A DNA stretch of 45,214 bases. Origin: Podochytrium sp. JEL0797 (lineage: Eukaryota; Chytridiomycota; Chytridiomycetes; Chytridiales; Chytriomycetaceae). A program made the translations under genes and the position numbers. Shown piece after piece: positions 21,429 through 34,900 of the stretch (its first letter is position 1; each line of letters opens with the position of its first letter). The notes under the pieces were generated by a model that was not told the origin of the DNA, ran no database searches, and worked only from the letters and a program-made list of their open reading frames with translations. Where the stretch lies: contig JADGJG010000097.1 in assembly GCA_027596195.1 (NCBI GenBank), positions 1 to 45,214 on the forward strand, read 5' to 3'.

Positions 21429-21625
21429 CACACAAATTTGGGGCCAGGCATCAGCACAGAGCGGGAATGGGGCGGACAGCACTCACAAAGGACGGAGTGA
21501 GGGGTGGCTGGGGTGGTGGATGCGTTGGAGGGGCAGGACGGCGCGCGGGGGGCCTGTTCGAATTTGCCTCGAAATTGCTTCGAATTTGCTTCGAATTTGA
21601 TGGACAAGTTTCAGGGCATTAGCTG
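21429..21625 (-). repeat. Right terminal inverted repeat
   Basis: About 197 bp, reverse complement of the left TIR. Near its outer end it contains four tandem 11-bp units of the form CAAATTCGAAG (read on -), at about 21560-21603. It is the longer, probably more complete, of the two ends. Confidence 0.88.
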
Positions 21626-21748
21626 TAAAATCTTCTGTGCAGTAGTTTAAAATATGGATAAGTGGCCATGTAGGAGAGAAAAGGATTGAGAAGGGGGTAT
21701 CCACTTGCTATTTAATACATGTGGCTTTTAACGTGGTGTGGCTTTCTC

Positions 21749-21841
21749 TGACGCTTGCCACGTGATTGATCATACGCGTTCAATTGAAATTTTTGACGCT
21801 TGACGCGTGATTGGTCACACGTTCACGTGCCCCCTCACGTG
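21749..21841 (+). promoter_or_regulatory. Duplicated upstream element with three CACGTG boxes (LPMO promoter)
   Basis: A unit of about 23 bp beginning TGACGCTTG and ending GTGATTG(A/G)TC occurs at 21749 and again at 21794. Palindromic CACGTG boxes lie at 21759, 21824 and 21836. A TATA-like TTAAATACTT follows at about 21855, roughly 30 bp before the ATG at 21888. CACGTG is the core site of basic helix-loop-helix factors (Cbf1/Pho4/SREBP types), so a bHLH-controlled inducible promoter is plausible. Confidence 0.55.
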
Positions 21842-21887
21842 CTCTTAAAAAACACTTAAATACTTGGGGGGTTGGAGCGAAGAACTG

Positions 21888-22816
21888 ATGAAAAGTATGC
21901 TCGCTTCATTGGCTACTGCACTGCTGCTGGCCTCCCAGGTCGCTGCCCACGGCATCATGGTGAGACGGCACGCTGAAGTTGCAAGGTTGATTCTAATCTC
22001 GTCGTGCCCCCTTTCACCATCAGACATGGCCAATCGTCCGCATGTTGCCACAAGACCAGCAAAACGGTTACACATACACCATGGGTGCGACGAACGTGAA
22101 CCTTGGACCTCACCCAGCTGCCAATACCGCTTCTTGCAACTTTTTGCCTGCTGGGCCAGTGTTTACTCAAACGATGGCACCTGGTGGGCTGCGTGAACTT
22201 CCCTTTCAATAATTAACCATGCAATCGCTTCCAGGTGCCGCCAGCATCGACTGGAACATCATGAACAGCCACCAAGGCGGTTGCATCGTTTCCCTCTCCC
22301 AAGACGGCGAAAAGACTTGGAAACAGGTCGGTGCCGATCCTAAGTGCGGCGTTCGCGCCGAAGCGACCTCTGGTCAAGGAACAATCCCGATCACGCTTCC
22401 TCCAGGGAATTACTCTGCTGTTCTGAGATGGACTTATACGTCCAACAACGGCGGACAGCCACAGAATGAGCAGTTCAACGGATGGTAAGAAAAGGAAGTG
22501 ATGGATATGGTGGATGTTGACCACGAAACACCACAGTGCCGACATTCGCGTCTCGACCGCCGGCTCCAACCAGCGCACAAACTACCTCCTCCTTTCTCAG
22601 AGTGCTCCTTCGCAGCTTCCCAGAGACGGAAACAATTATTGGGATTCCTCCTGTAACACGGGGAGCTTCCAATGTGGCGCGGACGAGAAGTTCATCAACC
22701 AATGCATCTCCTTGGCCGCAAGTGGAGGCTGGACCGGGGGAAGTAGTTGGTACGAGTACCAATGCCCATTCGGAACTGTCTGCAAGACTGTGAACGGTGC
22801 TGCTGTGTGCGCCTGA
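21888..22816 (+). CDS. Secreted LPMO-like protein (AA11-like) with C-terminal CBM19-like chitin-binding module
   Basis: Exons 21888..21959, 22024..22183, 22235..22484 and 22537..22816 give 253 aa. The signal peptide (MKSMLASLATALLLASQVAA) is predicted to be cut right before His21 (HGIMTWP). An N-terminal His is the hallmark of copper-dependent lytic polysaccharide monooxygenases. A second His in NSHQGGCIVSLSQDG (about residue 90) fits the other half of the histidine brace and resembles the SHGGGSCQ-type motif of AA11 enzymes. The C-terminus (CNTGSFQCGADEKFINQC ... CPFGTVCKTVNGAAVC) resembles the CBM19 Cys pattern of fungal chitinases. The expected job is oxidative cleavage of chitin outside the cell or in wall remodelling. 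Family number is inference; activity untested. Confidence 0.75.
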
Positions 22817-22838
22817 TTTTCCTTTTCTTTTATCTATG

Positions 22839-22844
22839 AATAAA
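22839..22844 (+). terminator. AATAAA poly(A) signal of the LPMO-like gene
   Basis: A canonical hexamer 22 bp after the stop codon, in the 163-bp gap before the HYDIN start. Confidence 0.6.
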
Positions 22845-22979
22845 GAAGAAGATAGATTTTATTGAGCTTTCTTTCTTGAAAAAATAGAGTTGGTGCGGGG
22901 GAGGGGGGGGTGACTGTGTGGGCAAGTTTGTTTGTTTTTCCGCCACAAAAAAGTGACAATTTCAAAGGACAAAGAATTG

Positions 22980-25900
22980 ATGCACCCACTCCCGTCCGAG
23001 TACATCTCTTTGCTGTCACAAAGCACCGCCGAGCGGCTTATAACAGCCGCACAGACACGCAGCGCTCCGCCACCACGGATCGCTGCTTTGATGCCCGCAA
23101 CCGACTCAGCGAAGCAGTCGTTTGTCAGCGTCGATCGACCCTTATTCGAACCACTTCCGAATGAAGTTGTTTTACAGAACTATGAAGCTTTCCAGACTAT
23201 TGAAGTCGTGATCGCCTTCAGAAATAACGACAAGGTATTTTTGTACATGTTCGACGTTCTTTTCACACCGACACTACGATCTTTTCAGTTCGCTCGAAGG
23301 ATTCGACTGGAGCAAATTAAACATCCACATCTGTCAATAACTGGCCTCAAGAATGACTCGATCCAGTCGGGCAAAATCGCGCCTGGAATGGAAGCACAGT
23401 TTCTTCTCAAGTTCACCCCCGAAGAAAACGTTGACTACCTCTACAACCTCGTCTGCGTCACAGAACGCGAAAAGTTTTTACTTCCGATTAGAGCTTACGG
23501 CGCGAGAGGTGTGAATTTTTCTTGTAATTGAGTCGCGCTGACGACTGGATCAGGTCTCATGGACTTTCCCGACACAATCACATTTTCCGAATGTCCCATC
23601 CGATACACCTCGACAAAGACTCTGTTTGTGAGAAACATTGGAAATCGTCCAGCAAAATTCGGAATTGACGTCGCATCGCCGTTCCAAGCCGTTCCAGATT
23701 CGGGGTTCTTGGAAGTAAATAAATCAATGCAAATCGATGTACACTTCAATCCAGAGGTATGTAAATGTCACATACGTAGAAAAATGTGTCTAATCGCGTC
23801 TTCGTGTGCAGTCCGCCGGAAGCTTTGTCAAGGACCTCCTTGTAAAATATGATACTGGTGAAATTACGCGCGTCTCGCTCTCTGGAAATGCAGAGGATTC
23901 CAATATTCGATTGGAAAAGAATAGTCTGAGAATGGAAAATACATACATCACTTTGAGCTCGATGAAGCAAATCAGAATTTTCAACAGGAGTGAGAAAATG
24001 GTGAGTTTCACTCGCCAATCTTGATTCATCTCAACGCGATTGTCTTTCAGACTTCGTTTCAGTGGAGAATGTTTGGAACCAGTGCAGAAGATAGACAATA
24101 TAAATTGAAGAGAAAATTGGCAATCGACAAGCAAGAAGAAATCGACTGTCTCGCTTTCTACAACCAATTGGTAAATCTATATCCAAATTATAAGTGATTT
24201 TAACCTTCTCGACAGGCTACGAACCAAAGCTTGGCCCTTTGCGACCTTTCTCCTATTACCCAAAAATACAAGGTACTTGCTCTCGGATTTCCCTTTCAAA
24301 TACTGATTGGCCATGATTAAACACCAGAACAAACGGCGCGAAATTGAAAACGATCCTTTGTTGGTATCGGACGAGTTCTTGATTCAGCCTATCGAGGGCA
24401 CCATTTGGCCAAATTCGCACGTTGATATCTTTGTTGTTTTCAAGCCATTGAAGGCAGGAACAATTGCCACCAACGTTTACTGCGAAGTGAGTGGAAGGCA
24501 GAATCGTTTGCCCTTTCTCTTGAAGGTAATATTTTGATTATTCTGTAACTCATGCCTTGCTGATCTCGCAAATGCCAGGGTGAAGGAGTTGGTCCGAAGG
24601 GGCGATTTTCTTGCGACAAAATTGATGTCCAAGAAGTATTTATCAACACGTGTCATCAATACGAGGTGAGAATTTTTTAACTCCTTTGCTGTCAGAATAC
24701 TGAAGAAAACGCACAGATTTTTTTGGAGAACCGCGGCGATATTGGCTTTAACTACAGTCTCGTCATGCCGGATAGCCTGTTTGGCCGTAAATTCGAGTTT
24801 TCTCCGAGTAGCGGGGTGTTAAGGGTGGGAGAACAGCAACAAATTTTGGTTTCGTTCTGCTCCGATATACTGGGATCTTTTGCGGAAGAACTGGAATGGG
24901 TTCTTGAGGTTTGAACTACGTGTTTTTTCCTCAGCTTTCTGAAACATCATTCTAATTTTTTTGATAGGGGGCCTCTGAAAGTATTTTTCTTTACTTGAGC
25001 GGGAATGTGATCGGACCGACGTTCCATTTCGACGCTCCCAATCTGGATTTCGGTCAAATCTCATTTGGATTTCCAACGACGCGAAAGTTCCAGATCGTCA
25101 ATACGTCTTTGATTCCCATGGATTTTGACTTGAAAATGAGCGGGGGTCGCGAGGGACCAGAGAATGAGTTTGGTATCATTCCAAGTCGGGGCAAGATTTC
25201 ACCCATGGAGAGTGCTACAATTGAGGTCCACTTCACACCAAAAACCCTCAAAAAATATTCCGAATATTTGTCGGTGGATGTGGAATGCGTCGGCGAGAAT
25301 TTGAAGCAATTGGCTGTGTTCGCAGAGAGCATTGTTCCGGAGGTAAACACATTTCGAAACAAGTGCAATATCTCACGAATATCATATCAAACGATTAGAT
25401 TTCGTTGGTGACACCAGCCCTTGATTATTCCGACTGCTTTTTCTGCTATCCCTATGATGCTGACATTGAGCTGCGAAACGATACTCCATTTCTCGCCAAA
25501 TACGAGCTACTTGCGCAAGAAGAAGCAGCAAAGAGCATATATTCCTACTCTTCATTCAACGGAAGCGGCGTAATGCACCCATTTTCGACGGAGAAAATCC
25601 GAATCTCGGTCCAAATCAAACGACTCGGTGTGATCAGCTTTCCTGTATTCATTAGGGTCACCGGAAACGAAGAAATTCCATTAGCAGTTGATATTTCGGC
25701 TGTCGGAATTGGCCCCAACGTTCTATTCTCCAGCATGGACTTGAATTGGGGGAAAATCCCCGTTCTGAAAGACACCTGCAACACGCTGACTTTAGTTAAT
25801 GAGTCGCCCATCGCTGCAAACTTCAACTGCAGCACAGTTAGCGAGGCATCGTGCTTCTCTATTGAGCCGACTTCTGGCACAATTGCACCAGGAGGGTCCA

Positions 25901-28900
25901 TCGAAATTCGCGTCACGGCATTTTTGGACGACGCGTTGAAGTTTACGGATATTCTCAAAGTGGCGATTCAAAATGACGGAATTTACGAAGTACAACTTGT
26001 TGCCCGTGGGCACGGATCCACGATTACATTTGACGAATCCTTAAAGAATATTGAATTCGCCGATGTATTCTCGAACAGGGAGTGTTCGAGGGAGTTCACA
26101 CTTGTAAATCACGGAAGAAGGTCTCAGACAGTATGCTGGTTACAAGAGGAAGACCGAGTCACGAAACGCGAGGCGGCAGCTGCTTTGGCTCTGAATGGGG
26201 GCTCAATCTTTGAAGTCATCCCAACGCGTTTTGTACTGAAGCCAAATGCTTCTCAGGTTATAGTGATTAAGGGCTACTCAAACAAATCTACATTCTGCAA
26301 GGAAGTTCTTGCGTGCCAAGTTACTCTCGACAAAGATCCTGCTCGGCGAATCGTTGTTGAGTCAACAGTGACAGCTAATTTCATCAACCCATTGCTGCAA
26401 ATGAATCCACCTGTCCTGAGATTCATCTCTGATCAAATCAAGAATGAGGATCTCGTTCTCTTGACTCAAAATTTAACCTTGAAAAATACTTCCTTGTTGC
26501 CTTTGCATTTGTCGTTCAAATGCCCCGTTCCGTATAGTATTGAACCCGCGGACGTTGACTGCAGATTGAATCCGGGTGATGCGTTGGCCATCAAAGTCAG
26601 CTACGACCCACGATATAATACAAACCGCGAGACATGCAAAGAGCATGCTAAATTGGGAATCACGTACTCGGAACACCCTCAAAAGGACTACATTGAGCTT
26701 TTTAGCCAGATCACGTTTCCTAATATCAAATTCAGCACCACAGAAATCAGTTTTGGATGTATTCCCAACAACACTGAGCAACGCAAGACATTTGTGATTA
26801 CCAATACGAGCACTTTACCTGTCGAGTACAATTGGTTCTTTTTGGAGGACTCAATCAAAACGGTCGAGGGAGTCAATGAGCAACGCGTCTCAATCTCGCA
26901 AGTGTTTGATATTCTCCCGGTGAGAAGCTTTCTCATGGCAGGCCAAAGCGAAGAAGTGGAAGTTTCGTTTTATGGTCATCCAAATAGCAGTTTCAGTGCC
27001 ACGGTCGTGTGCGATGTGTTTGGAGGGCCTGATTATGAATTGAGTTTAAAAGGAGAAGCCTCTATTGTGGATTTTGCCTTCGACAAAACTTGCTTGGACT
27101 TCGGCACCCGGCTATACCAAGAGATTCTGGAACAGGAACTGACTTTAACCAACACGGGAAATGTGGCATTCGACTACAACACCATTATATTCCCGACGAG
27201 TACTCTCTGGCAAAAAATAATGGTTTCCCCGAGTTCAGGCACCATTACACCACACGCAAAGCAGAAAATTACAGTCCGTTTCTGTAATTGTGTTCCCGAG
27301 GTGGTGGATGAGTTTTTTTATATTCAGATTGCCCTCTTTGAACCAATCAAGATCCGAGTTATGGGACATGGAATTTTTCCTCTGGTTCATATGGACATTC
27401 CAAGAGCACCCGATGCCAAATATGAATTGGCGATGGGCGATGCCAAGGTTGCGTTGGCCAAGACTCGGAGGATTCCGCTTCCACAATCCGATAAGAAAAC
27501 TTCACTGGCTGGAGCAGAACATGCCGAAACAGCTGCAGATGAAAAACTGGAGGCGGAGCTCGAAGCCGAGGCTGAGAGAGTCTTACTCAGAGAAAAGACC
27601 AACAAATTCTTGATGAACTTGACGGAAGAAATCAAATCCAAAGCTGTGTTGGTCCCAAAAACCAAGACGCTGGGCTCGACAATTCTGCTCTCAAAGTCCT
27701 TGCAGAAATCAAAGGACAAACGGATGAATAACACGATTCATGAATCTTCTGAAGTTATCCTTTCCAACTACGTCTGCAACGTAAGTCGTGAGCTAGCTGT
27801 ATGAATTTAGTCTAAACCAATTCACAGTTTGGCAATGTGATCCGAAATACACTCAAAAAGAAAACTTTCAAGTTAACCAACCGAAGCGTTCATCCGATTT
27901 CTTTCCAGCTAGATAAAGTAAGCATTAGTTGAATCCCCAGCCTGCTGTGCTAACATGAAACTTTAGTCTGTGTTGATGGGCACCGGGTTCAGTATTGAGC
28001 CAGATCGAGTGAAGTTATTGCCGGGGAAACCACACTATGAATCTGTTGAATTTCAAGTCTCATTCCAGTCCCGCAGCCAAAGCGGTGCTGGGATCGTTAC
28101 CCTTGATCTGCCTATTCATGTCTCAGGAGGGCCAGCAACTGTTTTGACACTCCAAGCGGACGTGACCCTTCCGGAACTCCAAGTGTCTACAAACGATATT
28201 GATTTCGGAGAAGTGACATGTGGATTCAGAAAAACAGTCGCCGTCCAATTGCACAACAAGAATCCTGTTCCGTGTGAATGGTCCACGGATGTGACTTCAA
28301 AATCCAACAATGGATTCGAGAGACTTGGAACGAAAAAGAAAACCGGAAACTCAGTCGTAAAAGAGTTTGAGTTTGTTCCAAAATCGGGTATTCTGCAACC
28401 AGGAGAAAAAAATATTCTGAGCATCCGATTCTCGTCGAACGAAGAAAAGGAGTACGATGCAATCATCCCCCTGAAAATCAACTCGAATCCACAGCCCGTC
28501 TCAATTCATCTGCGCGGAAGAGGTGTAAAGCCTGCGATTCAGTTTGAGCCAGATTTGCTCCAATTGGGACCCATTCTCCCTTGTTCAGAAGGGGCGGAGG
28601 GTAAATTTTCGATCTACAATCCCACAAATTTCCCAGTGGAGATTTACTCAGTAGAATTTGATCAGCACTATGAAGAAGAAGAGGAGTTGCTCCGTCACGT
28701 TGATGGGTACGAGGGCAATTTGATATTCTTGCCACCCAGAGAACCAGGCCAGCCATTGCCTGACTACCTCGTAGAGAATGCCAAGGCAAATATGCAGAAG
28801 AGAATTGTCCCAATTCAAGTGACTTCTGATAGTTCAACAAAAGATGCCGGGGTTGGGGACATTGTGGAGGTACCCAGAAGCAACATTCGCTCGCCAGGAA

Positions 28901-31900
28901 TAACAGTTCCTGAGATTCTGCATGATCCAGCCCTTTGCATTGTCATTTATGGCCCTCCCCTATCTGGCAAGAGTTTGCAGGTGCAAAAGCTGCAAGAAAC
29001 TTTTGATTTGCCATCATTCAAAATCGACCAAATTCTCGAAGCGCTTGGTCCGGTCTTGGAGGAGCGCGTGATAAAACACGAATCGACAATCAAATTTGAT
29101 GAGAGAATGTCAATTGCTCGACCAATGAATGTTATTTTGGCGGATGATGTCAAGAAGCAGGCTACTAACGAATCGGACCACACAATCGACCTGGTGGTGG
29201 CTGAAGACGTTTTGTTTGACATTCTTCGTTCGCGCTTCCAACAAGCAGATTGCTCGAGAGGAGTAATTATCGACAGCCTTGAATCAAAGTTTGTTCATAG
29301 CCCTGTTGTTGTTATGAAAGTGCTCCTTCGCATCTTTGGCGACAAGAAAAAAGTTGTCCTCATGAATTTAGCTCTTGATTTGGGCCACATCAAAGATCGC
29401 GAAGCTTCTCAGCAAAAGAGTGGCGGCGAACATGAGTTTGATCCAATGCATGTGAAAGACATTTCGGAAGAAGAGTACGACGCCATGTCTGATGCGGAGC
29501 GTGAAAATTACGACATTGCTTTGATGAAGTACAAACGAAAACTGCGAGAGCTTCAGGATAAACGCAAGAATGAAAGGCGCCTTCTTGAGGAGGAGATGGC
29601 CCTTCGAATGGGAGAGCGAAAGGCTGAAGAGGAGAATTTGAAAAGTGGAAAGAAAAAGGGGGGTGCCAAACGAGTGACTCCTCAGGTTCCATCCAATGCG
29701 AAGCTCGAGAAAGCTCTTCCTGTAAAGTCAGATGTGAAGAATAGCAAGCTCGAGAAAGGCGGGACATTATCACCGAAAACAGCCAAAAAACTCTTGGAGA
29801 AAGATGCAAAGGATGCAAAACCTGGCGAAAAGGAAAAGCTGCCTGCTGAGGAAGACTTCAATTCTCCATTCAGCGAGGCCGGCGACGCATTTATTAATGA
29901 AGTCACACTCAAGCGCCTCGAAGCATATAACCTCACGTATGAGTCTGTTCTCTCGGCTTTGCGAGAAGCCGATAAAAGCTCAACGAACCGAGTTATTCTA
30001 CCATCATCTGCAACAATCGAAAAGAAGGTGATCGGCAAAGAGAAGGAAAAAGAGAAATCTTTGGAAAAGGGCAAAGCAGTCGCTTCTGCTATTGTAGCTG
30101 AAGGAAGTGTGGCCCCAGTAGTTCAAGACATGGAAGCGGCGGGCTCGGAAGAAATCAGTAATGCAACATTTCACGAAATTGCTGCTTCTTTCGATCGCGA
30201 CTCGGTCTTCAAGATGATTCTTGAATGTGTTCCTGCCATCCAAAAGCCAGTTGAAGCACTGGATGTAGCGGATATAATTCCGCCGCCCTATGTCGAACAA
30301 ATCATACACTTTCCGAACGAACGGGAAACAAGGCAACGTGGGAAAACTTTTCAACTGCAACCACCGAGCCCAACGGATAATGAAGATGAATCAAAAGATG
30401 GTGTTGATGGTGCTTCAAAATGTGAAGCTGCCCCCGCAGCACCGCCCGCAGTCACTATCCCAGTACCAGTAGCAGTAGTAGCACCATCTTCTACCATTAA
30501 CAGCAAAAGAAACCGCGGTGCCGCCAAAATTGCAGCTGCTGAAGAAATCAAGGTTGTTGATGAAGTGATTGTTGAGGAGGAGGTTGTAACTAAGTTCCGA
30601 TGGATCATTCCACCCGAAAAGAGAGTAGACTTGACTGTTAAGTTTAATTCCACTGATATTGGTATGTTGTGATTGGGGGCTTTGTTGACTGTGCGACTCA
30701 AACTTGACAATTTTCAGGGAAATACGAGCAGTCTCTCCAATTTGAAATCACTGGCTCGAGAATGAAATATTCGATTCCATTGATTGGAAACTGCAGATAC
30801 TCCGTTATATCGAACGACTACAAAAAGATGTTTCCGAAATGGAGGAAGTCAAAGGAAGAAAAGACGATTTGCCATGGAGAATTTGTGGTCAGCACGGGAA
30901 CATTTGAATTCGGCCCCTTGCTGTATAGTAAGCCCAGAGAAAAGTACCTCGAAAGATTCACAGAAAACCGCGCCGTTCTGACCATTACAAACCCGTCACT
31001 CGTTCAAGAAATCAAATTGTTCATATGTTTGAAAAACGATGTGAAAGGGGATGTGTTCTTTTTGGACCCGCCAACAATGGATTTGATGCCGGGACAGTCT
31101 CAGACTCTCAATATTTGGGCCTATCCGAGATCAGCAAACTATTTTGAGGACATGCTGGTTGTCTGTGTGAAGGATAATCCTGAACCATACTGCTACAAGA
31201 TTTCATGCTCTGGGTGCAAACCTGAGCTTGAGATTGACAAGCGACAACTTTCTTTCGACAAGATGCTGCTTGGACGAAGCGAGAGAAGAGAGCTCAAGCT
31301 TAAAAACAACACGCTCATGCCTGTTGCTTGGAAACTGGCCCAGGTTGAACTTCTTGGGGAAGAATTCACTGTGTCTCCCATTGAAGGAGTGATCGATCCT
31401 TATTCCGAACAAATAGTATCAGCCGACTTTAAGGGAACAAAACCAGTTGTAATCAGCAGACGCTCAATTCGACTTGAGGTGTTTGATACAGAGAAAATAG
31501 GCGGAGTTGTTCAAGAAGTTCCGATTATGATTACGGCCGAGGCTTACGACATTGCTATGGATCTGCATTTCCCAAAAGGATTTGAGGGCGGTCTTGACTT
31601 TGGTGTTATCAAAGTCCTGGAAGAAGGGAAGCAAGTTTGTACTCTCAAAAACAAAGGTATGTAAATTCAAAAAGCCGCATTTGTCCAAAGCTAACCGGTT
31701 GCCATTAATTTTAGGAAAATACGAAGTCGGATTTCGGTTCTTGTTTGAAAATAAGGATCTCGCCGATATATTCACCTTGCTGCCCAACCAAGGCATCATG
31801 CAACCATCTGATAAGCCCTTTGCTATCCAGGTGATTATTAAGGCAACTAAGGAGCTTCTGATCCGTGACAATGCGAGCCTGAAATGCCAATTTTACGAAC

Positions 31901-34900
31901 CTGCTACTGGAGAAGTTACTGCGACCATTCCTGTAAAGTTACAAGCCCGATCAGTATTCAGCCGCTTCTCTATTCTGCCCATGCGTGATTTGAACTTTGG
32001 AGCATTGGTGCATGGCACGAAAGTCTCACGACAGTTCACCATTGAAAATCAAGGAGAGTTTGATTTCAAATATTCCATCTACAAAATTCAGGGATCGAAT
32101 AATGATAGTCGAGGAGATAAAAAGTCTCGAGGTGGGCAAACGCGAACTTCCAAAGGACCACCTCGACCAATTTCTCCACCACCACAACCGAAAGTGATAA
32201 ATCGAAAAGAAGTTGTAAAGCAATTGGATGCCACAAACTTTGGTGCTTTCACAGTATTCCCTGTGACAAGTGTTGTGGCTGCTGGTGCGAAAAATCAAAT
32301 TACGGTCGAGTTTCATTCAGAGAGTCCTGGAAGTTTTGAAGAAATTGTGGCCATTGATATCTCAGATCGATCACCTAATGACTACTTGGACGTGATTGAA
32401 TATCGACTTGTCGGAGAAACATGTGTGCCAGGAATCAACACGTCGGAATATACTTCGATCTTTGAAGAGCAGACTGTGTGCAAACGATTGGAGCTTTTCA
32501 ACATGCAATCAAACGTATATGCCGAAGAAGACAGGGTGTTTTATTTTGGTGCATTTTTGGCAGGACAGCAGACCCAAGTCCGCTTCAAATTGTCAAATCC
32601 GTACAAAGTGGCCTGTGATATATCTATCGCCACAAAGCCGAAATCTAAAACTAAATCAGATGGTATGATGTTTTAAACTGAAGCATGAACTTGAACTAAC
32701 GCTTTTTTTTACACAGCTGCCGACTTCGCGTTTGATGTCGAGCCCAAGAAACTTTCCATCCCGGCTCACGAACACAGATACGTCACAGCCTTCTTCCATC
32801 CAACTTCAATTCAATCATATGCTGGAATTTTTGAAGTCACAGTGGAAAATGTTGACCAATCCAAATCAAAGCCCCTTTTATTTGAGTTGAGAGGGGAGGG
32901 CACTCTTCCGCGAGTGACAGTGGAGAAACCAATCCTGAAAAACAAGAGCGGACTGCCTTTTCTTAAATTCAAGCGCCTTATGGTTGGAACCGCTCAAGTC
33001 TTACCAATTGTGTTGAAGAATGAAGGAATAACGAACGCCAAAGTGAAACTGGAGTGGGCCACCAGAGAGCAGGATGAGTTTGAGTGTATGGGCATCAACA
33101 CTTACTACTCTTTGAGGCCTCAAGAATCTTGCTCTATTGACGTTAAATGTCGAGGGTTGGGTGTTCGTAAATTTGAGTGCGAGTTGAAGGTACGCGTTGT
33201 TGATAACAGCTTTGAGGACACCACCATTCAGCTTTCTGGAGAGGGATATGTGGATGACTTGACTTTCGACGAGCTTCCATTGGACACTGGTGAAAACGAA
33301 CTCTCCTTTGGAGATTGTTTTATCGGGGAAACAAAAATGTCGGCTTTCACTGTGTCGAATCACTCTTCAGATCTGATGAGAATCAATTGGGCCCCAGAGT
33401 CACTAGACTTCATATTTTCTCCGAGCGTGTTACACATTCACCCGAAATCTACGAAGTCGATTTCAGTTTCGTTCTGCGCCAAACAGCAATTGGAGTTGAA
33501 GCAACTGAAAGCTTTCTGCAAGGCAGTGAGAATCAAGTACATCAATCCTATCCTCGATGTTGATTGGGATGATAGAGCCAAAGCTGTTCGATGGATTTCA
33601 GTTGATTCACAGTCTCCTCGTAAAGTTATTGACCAGTATCCAGAACCACAACACGAAGTCCTTCCAGGAGCTTCACCAGAGCGGTACCTCTTGCTGAGTG
33701 CCAATGCGGACTACTCTGCTTATGAATGTGATGTTTCCAATGTCAAATTCAAGAGCACGTTAATGTTTCAGAGCAGAGTCTATAAATTCACCGTCAAAAA
33801 CCCAGGGAGAGTGGTTGTCAAATACAATTTCGCTCTGTATGGGGAAAATGGTCAACAACTGGAACCCTCCTCAGACGAGTGTCCATTTTCAGTTACCCCA
33901 GCATTTGGATGCATAGATCCCGGTGAATCTGCAATCCTCACGGTCACGTTTTCACCCCTCGATGATGGGATTTTCTCCAGTTTGCTCGTAGGAAGCATTC
34001 AGAATCTGCCAAAAGACTCAAAACAAATCTCAATCAAGCTTGCTGGTGCCGGTTTGAGGCCATTCTGTCATTTTGAGCTAGGTGATAGCGATTATATCAC
34101 AAGCGAGCGACGCAATGTGGAAGTTGGGAATATCGCCAATGGAGTGCCCCTCAATTTGCCCCCACAGACAAAAGTGATTGAGTTTGAATCTTGCGGTGTA
34201 AAAGTTCGAAACACACGGCGGTTTTACATCGTCAACCCTACAGACTTTGACTACGAGTTTCAGTGGACCACAGACTCCAGCGCAGATAAAAGAGTTTTCC
34301 GGTGCGCAACCCCAAGAGGAACAGTATTGTCGAACAAGAAATTTGAAATGATTTTCGAGTTCATTCCCGAAACAATCAGTCTGAAGGTTTGTTTTGTTTA
34401 GCGATATGGAAGGTCTTTTCTAACTTGTGACGTTTTAGGAGTCGTTTTGGAAGTTTGAAATTATTGAACATGGCATTGTGATCCCGTTCTTGCTGGTTGG
34501 ACAAGCTCTCGAACCCAATGTGTACTTTGATAGAGTTAGTGTCAACTTCAAATCCTTGTTGGTTGGCCGTCAAGTCAAGGAAACTGTCCAGCTAGTCAAT
34601 AATGAGGACATTCCATTTGCTTTCAACTTTAACGAAACTTCCTTTGAGTTGGGAGCAGATCAGGTTCCCGTAGTGCGATTTTCTCCGACTTCAGGAACTA
34701 TTGGTGGTCACTCAGAAGTTCCAATTGAAATCATATTCACGCCCTCAACGGAGAAAATGTTCAACTTCAATCTCCAATGTAGCATCAAAAAGAAACCAAC
34801 TCCAGTATCCATCAACGTGAAGGGGGAGGGATACGAAATTCACGACGTTGTACAAAGTGAACTAGTGGATGGAACCATCTTTGAACTCGCATCAGGCGCA

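Larger units (their letters stand above)
18963..21625. mobile_element. IS630/Tc1-type DNA transposon with long TIRs and two genes
   Basis: The ends start with CAGCTAATGCCCTGAAAC on both strands and are flanked by TA on each side (18961-18962 and 21626-21627), the target duplication of IS630/Tc1/mariner elements. Inside are a broken transposase (+) and a second gene with a SAM-like domain (-), both reading inward from the inverted repeats. The element is 2,663 bp, longer than the usual 1.3-2 kb for this class because of the second gene. Confidence 0.85.
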
